Origin: Nesterenkonia natronophila
GTDB taxonomy: Bacteria; Actinomycetota; Actinomycetes; Actinomycetales; Micrococcaceae
DNA length: 64,000 bases
Assembly: GCF_003595215.1 (NCBI RefSeq)
Contig: NZ_QYZP01000001.1
Coordinates: forward strand, 1 to 64,000
Reading direction: 5' to 3'
In this document: piece by piece, positions 54,500-63,346 of the stretch
How the letters are laid out: each line of letters starts with the position of its first letter
How positions within the stretch are numbered: position 1 is the stretch's first letter
Made by a program: the position numbers and the translations under genes
Notes under the pieces: model-generated
Seen by the model: only the letters and a program-made list of their open reading frames with translations
What the model was told of the DNA's origin: nothing
The model's database searches: none

Positions 54500-55504
54500 C
54501 TAGGCGGAGTCGCGGGGAACCAGCTCGGTCGGAAGGATGACATGCTCCACCTGTTGACCCTCCAACAAGGTCAGCAGCATCTCTACCGCTGTGCGCGCCA
54601 ACCCCGTGGTGGTACTCAGCACGGTGGTCAGTGGCGGACGGGTCAGCTCGGCCACCTGTGAATCATCAAAGCCCACTACCGCCACATCTCCGGGGACATC
54701 AATACCGCGCCCCTGGAGTTCCTGAATTACCGAGACCGCCATGAGATCGCTGGCCGCGAACACCCCGTCCAGGTTCGGCTCCCGCTCCAGCAGCTGCTGC
54801 AGGGCCACGCCGCCGCTTGCCGCCGTGAAATCTCCGTATTCCACCAGATCGTCAGCAAGACCAGCCTGGCCCATCGCGCGGCGCCACCCAGCGAGCCGGT
54901 CGGCTCCGGAGACCATGTCCTGCGGCCCAGCCACTGTGCCGATCCGGCGCCGACCTCCATCGATGAGTCGCTGAGTCGCCAACATGCCACCGGTGACATT
55001 ATCGACATCCACATAGGGGAGCCCCACATCGCCGGCATGGGGACGACCGATATAGACCGCCGGAAGCTGGATCTCGCGCAGGACGTCGGAGATTCCATCG
55101 TCGCGGTGGTGAGACACAACAATGGCCCCGTCGGTATACCCGCCACGCAGGTAGCGCTCAATCTTGTCTCGTCTTCCGGGCGGCGCTACCGCCAGCAAGA
55201 CCTGTACGGGGGAATCGGCCAGCTTGGTGTAGATCGCCCCCAAGATGGCGGAGAAGAACGGATCAGAGAAGACCCGCTCCTCGGCCTCCGGCACGACGAC
55301 GGCAATGGAGGCGACATCGGGGCGCACCAGGGACCGGGCTGCCCGGTTCGGCCGGTAGCCCAGGTCCCGGATGGAGGCGTGCACCGCTTCCCGTGCGGAA
55401 CTGCCCACTCGGGGGTCTGCATTGACCACCCGGGAGGCCGTTGCCCTGGAGACCCCGGCCCGGGCGGCAACGTCCTCCAAAGTGGGCAGACGCTTAGTTG
55501 GCAT
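54500..55504 (-). CDS. LacI-family repressor (CebR-like)
   Basis: A 334-residue regulator: N-terminal helix-turn-helix TLEDVAARAGVSRATASRVVN, then a sugar-binding periplasmic-type domain with DLMAVSVIQELQGRGIDVPGDVAVVGFDDS, cited here in parts (DLMAVSVIQ, VVGFDDS). It is the last gene of the SBP-permease-permease-beta-glucosidase group, 5 bp after the glucosidase stop. I chose the ATG at 55504. The palindrome at the operon's promoter resembles CebR sites, so it probably represses this operon until a beta-glucoside such as cellobiose appears. Confidence 0.9.
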   Translation of the reverse strand: MPTKRLPTLEDVAARAGVSRATASRVVNADPRVGSSAREAVHASIRDLGYRPNRAARSLVRPDVASIAVVVPEAEERVFSDPFFSAILGAIYTKLADSPVQVLLAVAPPGRRDKIERYLRGGYTDGAIVVSHHRDDGISDVLREIQLPAVYIGRPHAGDVGLPYVDVDNVTGGMLATQRLIDGGRRRIGTVAGPQDMVSGADRLAGWRRAMGQAGLADDLVEYGDFTAASGGVALQQLLEREPNLDGVFAASDLMAVSVIQELQGRGIDVPGDVAVVGFDDSQVAELTRPPLTTVLSTTTGLARTAVEMLLTLLEGQQVEHVILPTELVPRDSA

Positions 55505-55509
55505 ACCCC

Positions 55510-56955
55510 CTAGTCCACCACACCGGTGCGCGCTACCCCGGCAAACCAGTGGGCTGACGCCTTCGGAGTCCGCTCGAGGGTCTGATAATCCACCCGCACT
55601 ATCCCGAACCGTTTGGCATAGCCGAAGGCCCACTCAAAATTGTCCAACAGCGACCAGACGAAATACCCGCGGACATCGGCGCCGGCCTCCATAGCTTCAT
55701 GCAGCGCGCGCAGATGCCTGCGAATGTAGTCCAGACGCTGAGTGTCCTGAACCGAACCGTCCGCTTCCACGACGTCGTCATAGGCCGCTCCGTTCTCGGT
55801 CACGTAGAGCGCCACACCCGCTTCGGCGGTGTAATCGGTGTGCAGCCTGACCAGCAGGTCCCGCAGCGCCTGCGGGTACACTTCCCATCCCATCGCCGTC
55901 TGCGGCAGCCCCCGGCGGACCGAGGACACATGCTCGGAGCCCACATTCGGATTGGGTCCACCCTCTGTGCGTGCTGAAGCCGCAGCGGCAGAAGCCTCCC
56001 CCGGGTCCGCCCCCGTGAGCAGCTCTCCGGTATAGAAGTTGACTCCCAGCACGTCAATAGGAGTGGATATCAGCTCCATGTCACCGGCATGAATCAGATC
56101 GTCTGGCCACAACCCGGCCTGGTCCTCCAGCGCATCCGCCGGATAAGTGCCGTGAAAGATCGGCTCTGCGAAGAACCGGTTGAAGGACCCGTCCAGCCGG
56201 CGCGCCGCATCCACATCACCGGCTGATGCCGGATCCGCAGGACGATAGTCCGTGAAGTTCAGCGTAAGCCCCAGCTCCAGCTCCGGGTCGCGCTCGCGCA
56301 ACCTGTGCACTGCCAGACCATGGCCCAGCAGCAGATGATGCGCCGCGGCCAATGCAAAAGACGGTTCCGTGCGGCCCGGGGCATGGTGCCCGTTGGCATA
56401 GCCCAGGAACGCTGCGCACCAGGGTTCGTTCAGCGTGGTCCACTGCCGGACTCTGTCCCCCAGAGCCTCATGGAGCACAACAGCGTAGTTCTCAAAAGCG
56501 TAGGCCGTCTCCCGGTTGGCCCAACCACCGGCGTCCTCCAACACCTGCGGCAGGTCCCAGTGGTACTGCGTCAACCATGGGATGATCCCAGCATTCAGAA
56601 GTTCGTCGACCAAATCTGAGTAGAACCGCAGACCTTCCGGATTCACCGTCACCCCATCGGGCATCACACGTGACCAGCTCACTGAGAAGCGGTAGACGTT
56701 GAGGCCCAACCGCTTCATCAACGCCACATCTTCGCGGAAGCGGTGATAATGATCGCAGGCTACGTCCCCGGTGTCGCCACCGTGAGTCTTTCCTGGGGTC
56801 TTGGAGAAAGTGTCCCAGATGCTGGGAGCCCTCCCACCGGCGGCGTGCCCACCTTCCACCTGATAGGCGGCTGTGGCCGAGCCCCACAGGAATGACTTGG
56901 GGAAGGTCACCGCGCTCGGTGTGGTGGCGGCCTCGGACGGCGTAACGATGGTCAT
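55510..56955 (-). CDS. Family 1 beta-glucosidase
   Basis: A GH1 enzyme of 481 residues without a signal peptide, so it acts on imported sugars in the cytoplasm. FLWGSATAAYQVEGG opens the barrel, the acid/base Glu177 is in TTLNEPW, and the nucleophile Glu387 is in YVTENGA. It hydrolyses beta-glucosides such as cellobiose. The start overlaps the permease stop by 4 bp. In Streptomyces BglC occupies the same place behind CebEFG. Confidence 0.93.
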   Translation of the reverse strand: MTIVTPSEAATTPSAVTFPKSFLWGSATAAYQVEGGHAAGGRAPSIWDTFSKTPGKTHGGDTGDVACDHYHRFREDVALMKRLGLNVYRFSVSWSRVMPDGVTVNPEGLRFYSDLVDELLNAGIIPWLTQYHWDLPQVLEDAGGWANRETAYAFENYAVVLHEALGDRVRQWTTLNEPWCAAFLGYANGHHAPGRTEPSFALAAAHHLLLGHGLAVHRLRERDPELELGLTLNFTDYRPADPASAGDVDAARRLDGSFNRFFAEPIFHGTYPADALEDQAGLWPDDLIHAGDMELISTPIDVLGVNFYTGELLTGADPGEASAAAASARTEGGPNPNVGSEHVSSVRRGLPQTAMGWEVYPQALRDLLVRLHTDYTAEAGVALYVTENGAAYDDVVEADGSVQDTQRLDYIRRHLRALHEAMEAGADVRGYFVWSLLDNFEWAFGYAKRFGIVRVDYQTLERTPKASAHWFAGVARTGVVD

Positions 56956-57860
56956 GCTTTAACAGCTCCTTGCATAATTCCGGACACCAATTGGCGGCCA
57001 GCGAAGACGAACAGAATCAACAGCGGCACAGTGGCCAGGGTGGCTCCGGTGAGCACCAGCGAATAGTCCACAAAATGCGCAGCCTGCAGCTGCTGCAGGG
57101 CAACCGGCAATGTGGGGTTCTGGGGTCCGAGCACAATGAACGGCCAGAAGAAGTTCGTCCAATTCAGAACGAACGTGAACAGAAACAGCATGGATGCCGC
57201 CGGGCGGGCCGCAGGCAGACAGACATGGTAGAAGGTGCGGATCATGGAACAGCCATCCACCGTGGCAGCCTCGATCAGTTCATCCGGAATCGCCTGCCGC
57301 AGGTACTGAGTCATCCAGAACACTCCGAAGGCAGTCACCAGTGCCGGAACGATCACAGCAACCAGGTCCCCGGTCCAGCCTAGGGCCGCCATCACCTGAT
57401 AGAGGGGCACCACGCCGAGCTGGGTGGGCACTGCCATGGTGGCGATGACGAAGACCAGCAGCGGTCCTGAACCCCTAAAACGCAGCTTAGCGAAGGCATA
57501 ACCGGCAAGGGTGGAGAAGAACACCACAGAGAACGCGGTGGTGGTGGAGACAATGATCGAGTTCATCGTCGCCCGCCAGAAGGGGATGGTGTCCATCACC
57601 GTAGCGGCGTTTACCAAGAAGTTCCCCCCGGGCCACCATGGGAAGCTGGTCTGCGACAGGATAGTGGAGTGGTGGGACCCGATCAGGAAGCTCCACCACA
57701 GCGGGAACATCCCGCCGACCACCACTGCGGCCAGACAGCCGTAGACGATGAAGCCGGGTCTGCGGTTCTGGCCCCCGGGCGCAGAACGACGCCGGCGCCC
57801 GAGGGTTCGGCCCGAATCAGCCTGGGCGTTCACAGGTGCAATTGGTGCGCTGGCCGTCAT
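56952..57860 (-). CDS. Carbohydrate ABC transporter permease (MalG type; CebG-like)
   Basis: A 302-residue permease with six helices. EAA loop: IEAATVDGCSMIRTFYHVCLP, given here as EAATVDGCS and VCLPAARPA. The C-terminus SGIMQGAVKA is typical. It overlaps the MalF-type gene by 4 bp. Confidence 0.92.
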   Translation of the reverse strand: MTASAPIAPVNAQADSGRTLGRRRRSAPGGQNRRPGFIVYGCLAAVVVGGMFPLWWSFLIGSHHSTILSQTSFPWWPGGNFLVNAATVMDTIPFWRATMNSIIVSTTTAFSVVFFSTLAGYAFAKLRFRGSGPLLVFVIATMAVPTQLGVVPLYQVMAALGWTGDLVAVIVPALVTAFGVFWMTQYLRQAIPDELIEAATVDGCSMIRTFYHVCLPAARPAASMLFLFTFVLNWTNFFWPFIVLGPQNPTLPVALQQLQAAHFVDYSLVLTGATLATVPLLILFVFAGRQLVSGIMQGAVKA

Positions 57861-58822
57861 GACCTGACTCCCTTCGCGAAGCGACGCCGCGACGCCGTCT
57901 TCTTCCGACCATCACCGGTGGCGATGCGCCGGGTAATGGTGAAGTTGATGATGCCGATCGCGACGATCAGCAGGAACAGCAACACCGCCACAGCGGACGC
58001 GAGACCGAAGTCGGACCGGGTCCAGCCGAGTTCGTACAGGTAGATGGTCATGGTCTGCCATTGGCCATCTGTGCCGCCGCGCCCGTACTGGTCGTAAAGG
58101 CGGGGCTCGTCGAAGATCTGCAGTCCTCCGATGGTGGAGGTGATGACCACGAAGATGATGGTGGGTCGAAGCATGGGCACGGTGACGGAGAGGAACTGAC
58201 GTACCTTGCCCGCCCCATCTATCTCTGCCTGCTCGTAGAGGTCGCGAGGGACGGCCTGCATGGCCGCCAGGAAAATTAGGGCGTTGTACCCGGTCCAGCG
58301 GAAGTTCACCATGGAGGCGATTGCCAGGTGACTGGGAAGCACTTCAGACTGCCAGCCGATGGCATCGATGCCGATGGTGTCCAGCACCGAGTTCACCAGA
58401 CCGAACCGCTGGGAGAAGAAGTTGGAGAAGATCAGCGCCACTGCTACCGGGGTGACCACGTATGGCAGCAGGACACCCATTCGCCAGAAGGTTCTGGCTC
58501 GGAGGTGACTGTCGAGCATGTAGGCGATGATGATCGCCGCCACCACCTGAGGGCCTGTGGAGAGGATGAAGATGCTCAGCGTATTGCGCAGGGCGATCCA
58601 GAAGGCCCGCTGTCCGACCACGTGGGCAAAGTTGTCGAAACCGACGAACTCTCCCTGGCCCATGATGAGGTCCCAATCGTGGGCTGCCACCCAGACGGTG
58701 TAGACCAGGGGGAAGAGCCCGACCACGGCGAACAGTAGGAAGAAGGGGCTGATGTAGAGATAGGGCGAATACTTCCGGTCCCAGGCCGAGGCCCGGGACC
58801 GGAGGTGTTTGCGTGAAGCCAT
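57857..58822 (-). CDS. Carbohydrate ABC transporter permease (MalF type; CebF-like)
   Basis: A 321-residue permease with six helices and a basic N-terminus. EAA loop: LYEQAEIDGAGKVRQFLSVT followed by VPMLRPT. It is encoded 3 bp after the binding-protein stop. No ATPase is in the group. Confidence 0.92.
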   Translation of the reverse strand: MASRKHLRSRASAWDRKYSPYLYISPFFLLFAVVGLFPLVYTVWVAAHDWDLIMGQGEFVGFDNFAHVVGQRAFWIALRNTLSIFILSTGPQVVAAIIIAYMLDSHLRARTFWRMGVLLPYVVTPVAVALIFSNFFSQRFGLVNSVLDTIGIDAIGWQSEVLPSHLAIASMVNFRWTGYNALIFLAAMQAVPRDLYEQAEIDGAGKVRQFLSVTVPMLRPTIIFVVITSTIGGLQIFDEPRLYDQYGRGGTDGQWQTMTIYLYELGWTRSDFGLASAVAVLLFLLIVAIGIINFTITRRIATGDGRKKTASRRRFAKGVRS

Positions 58823-58825
58823 GGG

Positions 58826-60142
58826 TTACTTCATAGCCTCAACGTCGTTGACGAACTTGTCCCACGATGTCTCGGGGTCGTCGATGCCGTCAACGTCGAC
58901 GCGGTTGAGTGCGTCTTGAATGGCCACATTGATCACCAGGTAGTTGGGTCCTTTGAAGGGCTGCACCTCAATGGCCTCAGCACGGTTGGCGAGGATCTCA
59001 CCGACGGGAGCATCGTTGAAGAACTCCTCTGATGCCGACTGAATCTCTTCGGACTCCAGGGCCTCCACTGTGGAAGGGAAGGCGCCGATGGCCTCAAAAG
59101 CTCTGATCTGTTGCTCCGGAGCGGTGAGCCAGGCCGCCAGCTCCTTGGCGGCGTCCACGTTCTCGCCCTGCGTGGGGACGGTCAGGTAGGACCCGCCCCA
59201 GTTGCCACCGCCGCCTGGGAAGGCGTCGGCCACATCCCAGCCGTCGACTCCGTCGGCATTGCCTTCAATGACTCCGAGCATCCATCCCGGGCAGAGCATC
59301 GTGGCGAATCCGTCCCGCTGGAAGGCGTCGTTCCAGTCACCGGACCACTGGGAGAGGCCGGCGGAGAGCTCATCCTCAACGCTGGCCTGCAGAAGCTGGT
59401 CATAGAGACCCTGCACCTCCGAATTGGTGTCGGCGATGATCTCACCATCTTCGGTCTCAAATGGCACCTCGACCTGGTTGATCATGCCCTGCCAAATGTT
59501 GTCCGAACCGGAGTACCAGGCGGAGTCTGAGCTGGCCACAAAGTCACGGCCGGCGTCGAAGTAGTTCTCCCACTCACCCTCCAGCAGTTCAGCGACGTCG
59601 TCCCGGTCAGTGGGCAGCCCGGCCTCCTCGAATAGATCCGCCCGGTAGCACAGCGCCTGAGGGCCAATATCGGTGCCGTAGCCAATCTGACGCCCCTCCT
59701 CATCTACGGCGTCGTCATACTTCCAGTCCAGCCAACGGTCCTCGAGCTCAGGGTCGGCGAGGTCTTCGAACCGATCGGAGTACTGCATGAACTCCACCAG
59801 CCAGTCCAACTCAACGGCCTCAATATCCGATGCGCCCGATCCTGCGCCCAAGCTGTTTCGCAGGGAATCCCGTGCATTCTCTGCAGTGTCGACCTTGTTG
59901 TGTTCGATCCGTATACCGGTCTGCTCCTCATAATCTTCGAAGAGCTCCTCGTAGCCGAACTCATTGAATGTGGTGACGCTGAGGCTCTCGGGGGCTTCGG
60001 TGTCGCCGTCAGCGTCATTGTCTGCAGAATCCGCGTCAGCGCCTCCACCGCAGGCAGAGAGGACTAGGGTCGCGGCAGCACCCAGTGCCGCCGCCTGGGA
60101 CAACCGGCGACGCCGGGGGTGTGTCAAATCTGTGGTGCTCAC
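58826..60142 (-). CDS. Sugar ABC transporter substrate-binding lipoprotein (CebE-like)
   Basis: A 438-residue binding protein. The signal peptide has an Arg cluster (HPRRRRLSQAAA) and a lipobox LVLSAC, followed by an acidic linker. The region YGTDIGPQALCYRADLFEEA is typical of family 1 sugar-binding proteins. The GTG start has GAGGAGGAA directly upstream. It is the first gene of the operon. Cellobiose or cello-oligosaccharide is the likely ligand, judged from the operon only. Confidence 0.9.
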   Translation of the reverse strand: MSTTDLTHPRRRRLSQAAALGAAATLVLSACGGGADADSADNDADGDTEAPESLSVTTFNEFGYEELFEDYEEQTGIRIEHNKVDTAENARDSLRNSLGAGSGASDIEAVELDWLVEFMQYSDRFEDLADPELEDRWLDWKYDDAVDEEGRQIGYGTDIGPQALCYRADLFEEAGLPTDRDDVAELLEGEWENYFDAGRDFVASSDSAWYSGSDNIWQGMINQVEVPFETEDGEIIADTNSEVQGLYDQLLQASVEDELSAGLSQWSGDWNDAFQRDGFATMLCPGWMLGVIEGNADGVDGWDVADAFPGGGGNWGGSYLTVPTQGENVDAAKELAAWLTAPEQQIRAFEAIGAFPSTVEALESEEIQSASEEFFNDAPVGEILANRAEAIEVQPFKGPNYLVINVAIQDALNRVDVDGIDDPETSWDKFVNDVEAMK

Positions 60143-60214
60143 AATTCCTCCTCAAGGTTCCTGATGTGAGCAGTGGAGGTGATTCCACTACATATCGCAG
60201 ATGCTCTCTTATCT

Positions 60215-60269
60215 GTGAGAGCGCTCTCACGACGTGATGAGAGTAACACCAGCGCTCTCCATGTGACAA
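60215..60269 (-). promoter_or_regulatory. Promoter and LacI-type operator of the beta-glucoside operon
   Basis: On the minus strand there is a -35 TTGTCA (60264-60269), an 18-nt spacer and a -10 TACTCT (60240-60245). A perfect 16-bp palindrome GTGAGAGCGCTCTCAC (60215-60230) begins 9 nt downstream of the -10 box and would cover the start point. A half-site (GAGAGCGCT) lies inside the spacer. The palindrome resembles the CebR box TGGGAGCGCTCCCA. The rest of the 60143-60484 gap is the operon leader and the fhaA upstream region, with no gene. Confidence 0.8.
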
Positions 60270-60484
60270 GACTCACCGTCTGCTCAACACCCGCGCCACC
60301 CCTTCGAGGACCCGAGAAGCACCCCGTGAGAGCGTACCGGGAGGGCCCACTTTCTCTGTTGGCTTGAGGGTTTGGGTGCGCTTCCCCCAGGGTGAGACAG
60401 TAGACTCTGCGCGAGACTGCCCACCGTGTGTCCGCCTGCAATATGCCGGACGCACCTAAGACCAAAACCCTGTAGGAGGTGCCT

Positions 60485-61261
60485 GTGGGACTGCTCGACA
60501 CACTAGAGCGCAGTATCGAGAGAGTCGTCCGGGGTGCCTTCTCCGGACGCGGAGGGAGCGTCGGCCCCGTGGAGATCGCTACAGCAGTACGCCGCCACAT
60601 GGACCGGGAGTCGTCAACGGCTGAGCACGGCGCCGCGCTGGCGCCCAACCTTTATAAGATCCGCCTCTCCGAGCACGACTTCGCCGAGGCGAAGAAGTAC
60701 GGCACCGCCCTGGCCGAGGAACTCTGCGATGAAATCATCCGCCACGCAGAATCTCAGGGCTACACACTTCTGGGTCCGGTGAAGGCCACGTTCGTGAAGA
60801 ACACAGAGCTGCGGCGCGGGCAGATGAGCATCGAGACCCAGACTGACCGGACCGTAAAATCCTCCCCGCCCCAACCTCAGGCAGGGGTCCCCCGACCGCC
60901 CCATGCGCCGTCCTCCGGTCCTGCGGCCACTGCCGCGCTCCCGGCCCAGATGGCCCGCAACACTCTGGAAGCCCGGAGCGGACTCGCCACGCTGGAGCAC
61001 GATGGCCGCAGCTACACGCTCGAGGAACAGTCCACCGTGATCGGTCGCTCATCCTCTGCGGACATCACTATCTCCGACACCGGAGTCTCCAGGAAGCACC
61101 TTGAGGTTGCCAGCAGCGGCAACCGTTGGGTTGCCCGCGACCTCGGGTCCACCAATGGCGCGTATGTGGACGGTCAGGAGCTGCGCAGCACTGAAGCCGA
61201 GCTGTTCGATGGGGCAGTGATCACCCTTGGCAATGCGCGAATGCGTTTCCGGCTTGGCTGA
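60485..61261 (+). CDS. fhaA: FhaA: DUF3662 and FHA domain protein
   Basis: The 258-residue protein has an N-terminal DUF3662 domain (GLLDTLERSIERVVRGAF), a Pro-rich linker and a C-terminal FHA domain (GRSSSADITI, SRKHLEV, GSTNGAYVDG) that binds phosphothreonine. In mycobacteria it links PknB signalling to peptidoglycan synthesis. I chose the GTG at 60485, 5 nt from AGGAGG; the GTG two codons earlier overlaps that site. Confidence 0.92.
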   Translation: MGLLDTLERSIERVVRGAFSGRGGSVGPVEIATAVRRHMDRESSTAEHGAALAPNLYKIRLSEHDFAEAKKYGTALAEELCDEIIRHAESQGYTLLGPVKATFVKNTELRRGQMSIETQTDRTVKSSPPQPQAGVPRPPHAPSSGPAATAALPAQMARNTLEARSGLATLEHDGRSYTLEEQSTVIGRSSSADITISDTGVSRKHLEVASSGNRWVARDLGSTNGAYVDGQELRSTEAELFDGAVITLGNARMRFRLG

Positions 61262-61275
61262 GGACGCCTTCTGAC

Positions 61276-61776
61276 ATGAGCGAACTCGCCATCACCGTCC
61301 TCCAGTTCGGCCTGCTGCTGCTGCTCTGGATTCTTATTCTCTCCATCATCGCCGCCCAGGGCCGCGACATGATGGTGTCCAAGCGTGCTCGTACCCGTGC
61401 ACCGGGCACTGACGCGCCGAGCGCAGTGACAGAGGCCGATGGCACACCTGCCACGGTCCACCATTCGGGAAAGACGCCCCGGCCGCGACCCAAGCGCCTG
61501 GTAATCTCCGAAGGCCCATTGGTGGGCACTGAGATTGAACTCGGCTCCATCCCGATCATGCTCGGCAGAGCTCAGGAATGCACCGTGGTCCTCGACGACG
61601 ATTACTCCTCCGGCAAGCATGCTCGCCTTTTCCCCCAGGGCTCACGCTGGTTCCTGGAGGATCTCGGGTCCACCAATGGGACATGGCTGGGTGATGAGCA
61701 GCTCACCCGCGCTACCACCGTGGAGCCCGGGGACCGCATCCGTATCGGCAAGACTGTCCTGGAACTGAGGACCTGA
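61276..61776 (+). CDS. fhaB: FhaB: membrane-anchored FHA domain protein
   Basis: A 166-residue protein with an N-terminal helix (about 7-28, QFGLLLLLWILILSIIAA) and a C-terminal FHA domain (LGRAQECTVVLDDDYSSGKH, LEDLGSTNGTWLGD). It follows fhaA by 14 bp and precedes pstP by 7 bp, the standard actinobacterial order. Confidence 0.93.
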   Translation: MSELAITVLQFGLLLLLWILILSIIAAQGRDMMVSKRARTRAPGTDAPSAVTEADGTPATVHHSGKTPRPRPKRLVISEGPLVGTEIELGSIPIMLGRAQECTVVLDDDYSSGKHARLFPQGSRWFLEDLGSTNGTWLGDEQLTRATTVEPGDRIRIGKTVLELRT

Positions 61777-61783
61777 GACCGCA

Positions 61784-63346
61784 ATGAGCCTGGTCTTCCG
61801 CTTCGCAGCCCGCTCCGACGCCGGTGCCGTCCGCAGCAAGAACGACGACTCCGGATACGCCGGACGGTACTTTGCTGTGGTCGCCGACGGTATGGGCGGC
61901 CACGCCGGCGGGGATGTGGCCTCGGCCTCCACCGTGCTGGACCTGGCCCATCTGGACACCCGCGGATTCGCCGAACCGGACACGGTGCTGCCGGACGAGA
62001 TCCAGACGGCGAACGCCTTCCTGAACAAACTGGTGAAGACCAATCCCAAGCTCTCCGGAATGGGCACCACCATCACCGCCTGCCTGGTCACTGGCGACAA
62101 GCTTCAGTTCGCCCACATCGGCGACTCCCGTGCCTACCGACTGAAAAAGCGCCGGTTCCGTCAAGTGAGCCATGACCACACATTCGTCCAACGTTTGGTT
62201 GACGAGGGACGGCTGGATCCCGCGGCCGCCGAATACCACCCCCACAAGAACGTCCTGATGCGCGTGCTCGGCGACGTCGACGCCTCCCCGGAGCTGGATA
62301 TCACCAGTTTCCCGTTGGAGGCCGGCGAGCGCTGGCTGCTGTGCTCCGACGGGCTCAACGCTGTGGTCTCCGACCGGCTCATCGAACAGAAGATGCGCAG
62401 CGCTGACTCCCTGGACAAGATCGTCGACGACCTGGTGGACCTCACCTTAGAGGGAGGTGCCCCGGACAACGTCACCGTCGTCGCGCTAGACGTGGTCAAA
62501 GCTGAGGAGGAGCACCTGGCCAGCTCCGACACGGTGCCGCTCAGTGAACAGGCTGTGGCCTCCGCCGGCCGTTTCGGTGACGAGGCGGGCCAGCACACCA
62601 TAGAGCTGGACGTCATCCCGGTGGTCAACCGTGACGCGCTGGAAGGCCTCTCCCCCAAGGAGGGAGAGCTTTCACCCCTTTCAGCCTCCATGGTCGAACG
62701 CACCCTAGGTGTACGTCCTCACACGCTTGTCGGGGCAGCAGTGGCAGCGGCCGAGACCGGCACCATCCCGGTGGTACCTCGCAACGTCGACGAACATCCC
62801 ATGGCAGCGCTGCTGACCGGACAGCCGCTCAAGCCGGTGCGCCACACCTATTCCGAGATGCTGGGCGAGTCCCCCGCAGAGCGACCCGCTCATGACGACG
62901 CCGCAGCGGCAGACAGCGCTGAATCAGCTCACCAGCCGGCCCAAGCGCAGAGTGCCGAGCTCGACGGTGACGAGACCGAATACGTGCTCGACCAGGATGA
63001 AATTGCCACTGTCCGAGCCGCTCGACGGGGTCGTCGATGGTTTCTTCCTACCTTTGTGGCACTGCTGGTGACCCTAGTCGGCATCGTCACGTTCTTGGGT
63101 TACGTCTGGACCCAAACTCAGTACTACGTGGGCGAGGATGACGGCCAGGTGGCGATCTTCAGCGGCGTATCGCAGTCACTGGGGCCCATCACGCTGGCCG
63201 AGGTGGATGAACACACTGAGATCAGTGTGGACGATCTCCCCCGGTACGACCGCAACCGTGTGGAGTCAGGGATTTTCGCTGAGAACAGGGGGCACGCAGA
63301 ACAGATCGTGGAGAATCTGGAGCAGGGCATCGGGGGTGAACAGTGA
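61784..63346 (+). CDS. pstP: PP2C-type serine/threonine phosphatase PstP
   Basis: The 520-residue protein has an N-terminal PP2C domain (1 to about 240) with metal-binding motifs VADGMGGHAGG, HIGDSRAYR and GAPDNVTVV. A long hydrophilic linker follows, then one membrane helix (about 420-442, FLPTFVALLVTLVGIVTF) and an outer domain of about 75 residues. It dephosphorylates the Pkn kinases and their targets. Its stop overlaps rodA (GTGA). Confidence 0.94.
   Translation: MSLVFRFAARSDAGAVRSKNDDSGYAGRYFAVVADGMGGHAGGDVASASTVLDLAHLDTRGFAEPDTVLPDEIQTANAFLNKLVKTNPKLSGMGTTITACLVTGDKLQFAHIGDSRAYRLKKRRFRQVSHDHTFVQRLVDEGRLDPAAAEYHPHKNVLMRVLGDVDASPELDITSFPLEAGERWLLCSDGLNAVVSDRLIEQKMRSADSLDKIVDDLVDLTLEGGAPDNVTVVALDVVKAEEEHLASSDTVPLSEQAVASAGRFGDEAGQHTIELDVIPVVNRDALEGLSPKEGELSPLSASMVERTLGVRPHTLVGAAVAAAETGTIPVVPRNVDEHPMAALLTGQPLKPVRHTYSEMLGESPAERPAHDDAAAADSAESAHQPAQAQSAELDGDETEYVLDQDEIATVRAARRGRRWFLPTFVALLVTLVGIVTFLGYVWTQTQYYVGEDDGQVAIFSGVSQSLGPITLAEVDEHTEISVDDLPRYDRNRVESGIFAENRGHAEQIVENLEQGIGGEQ

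Noticed and set aside
59111..59530. Plus-strand frame of 139 codons inside the CebE-like gene
   Set aside because: It is an antisense shadow of the binding-protein gene, with no domain signal.
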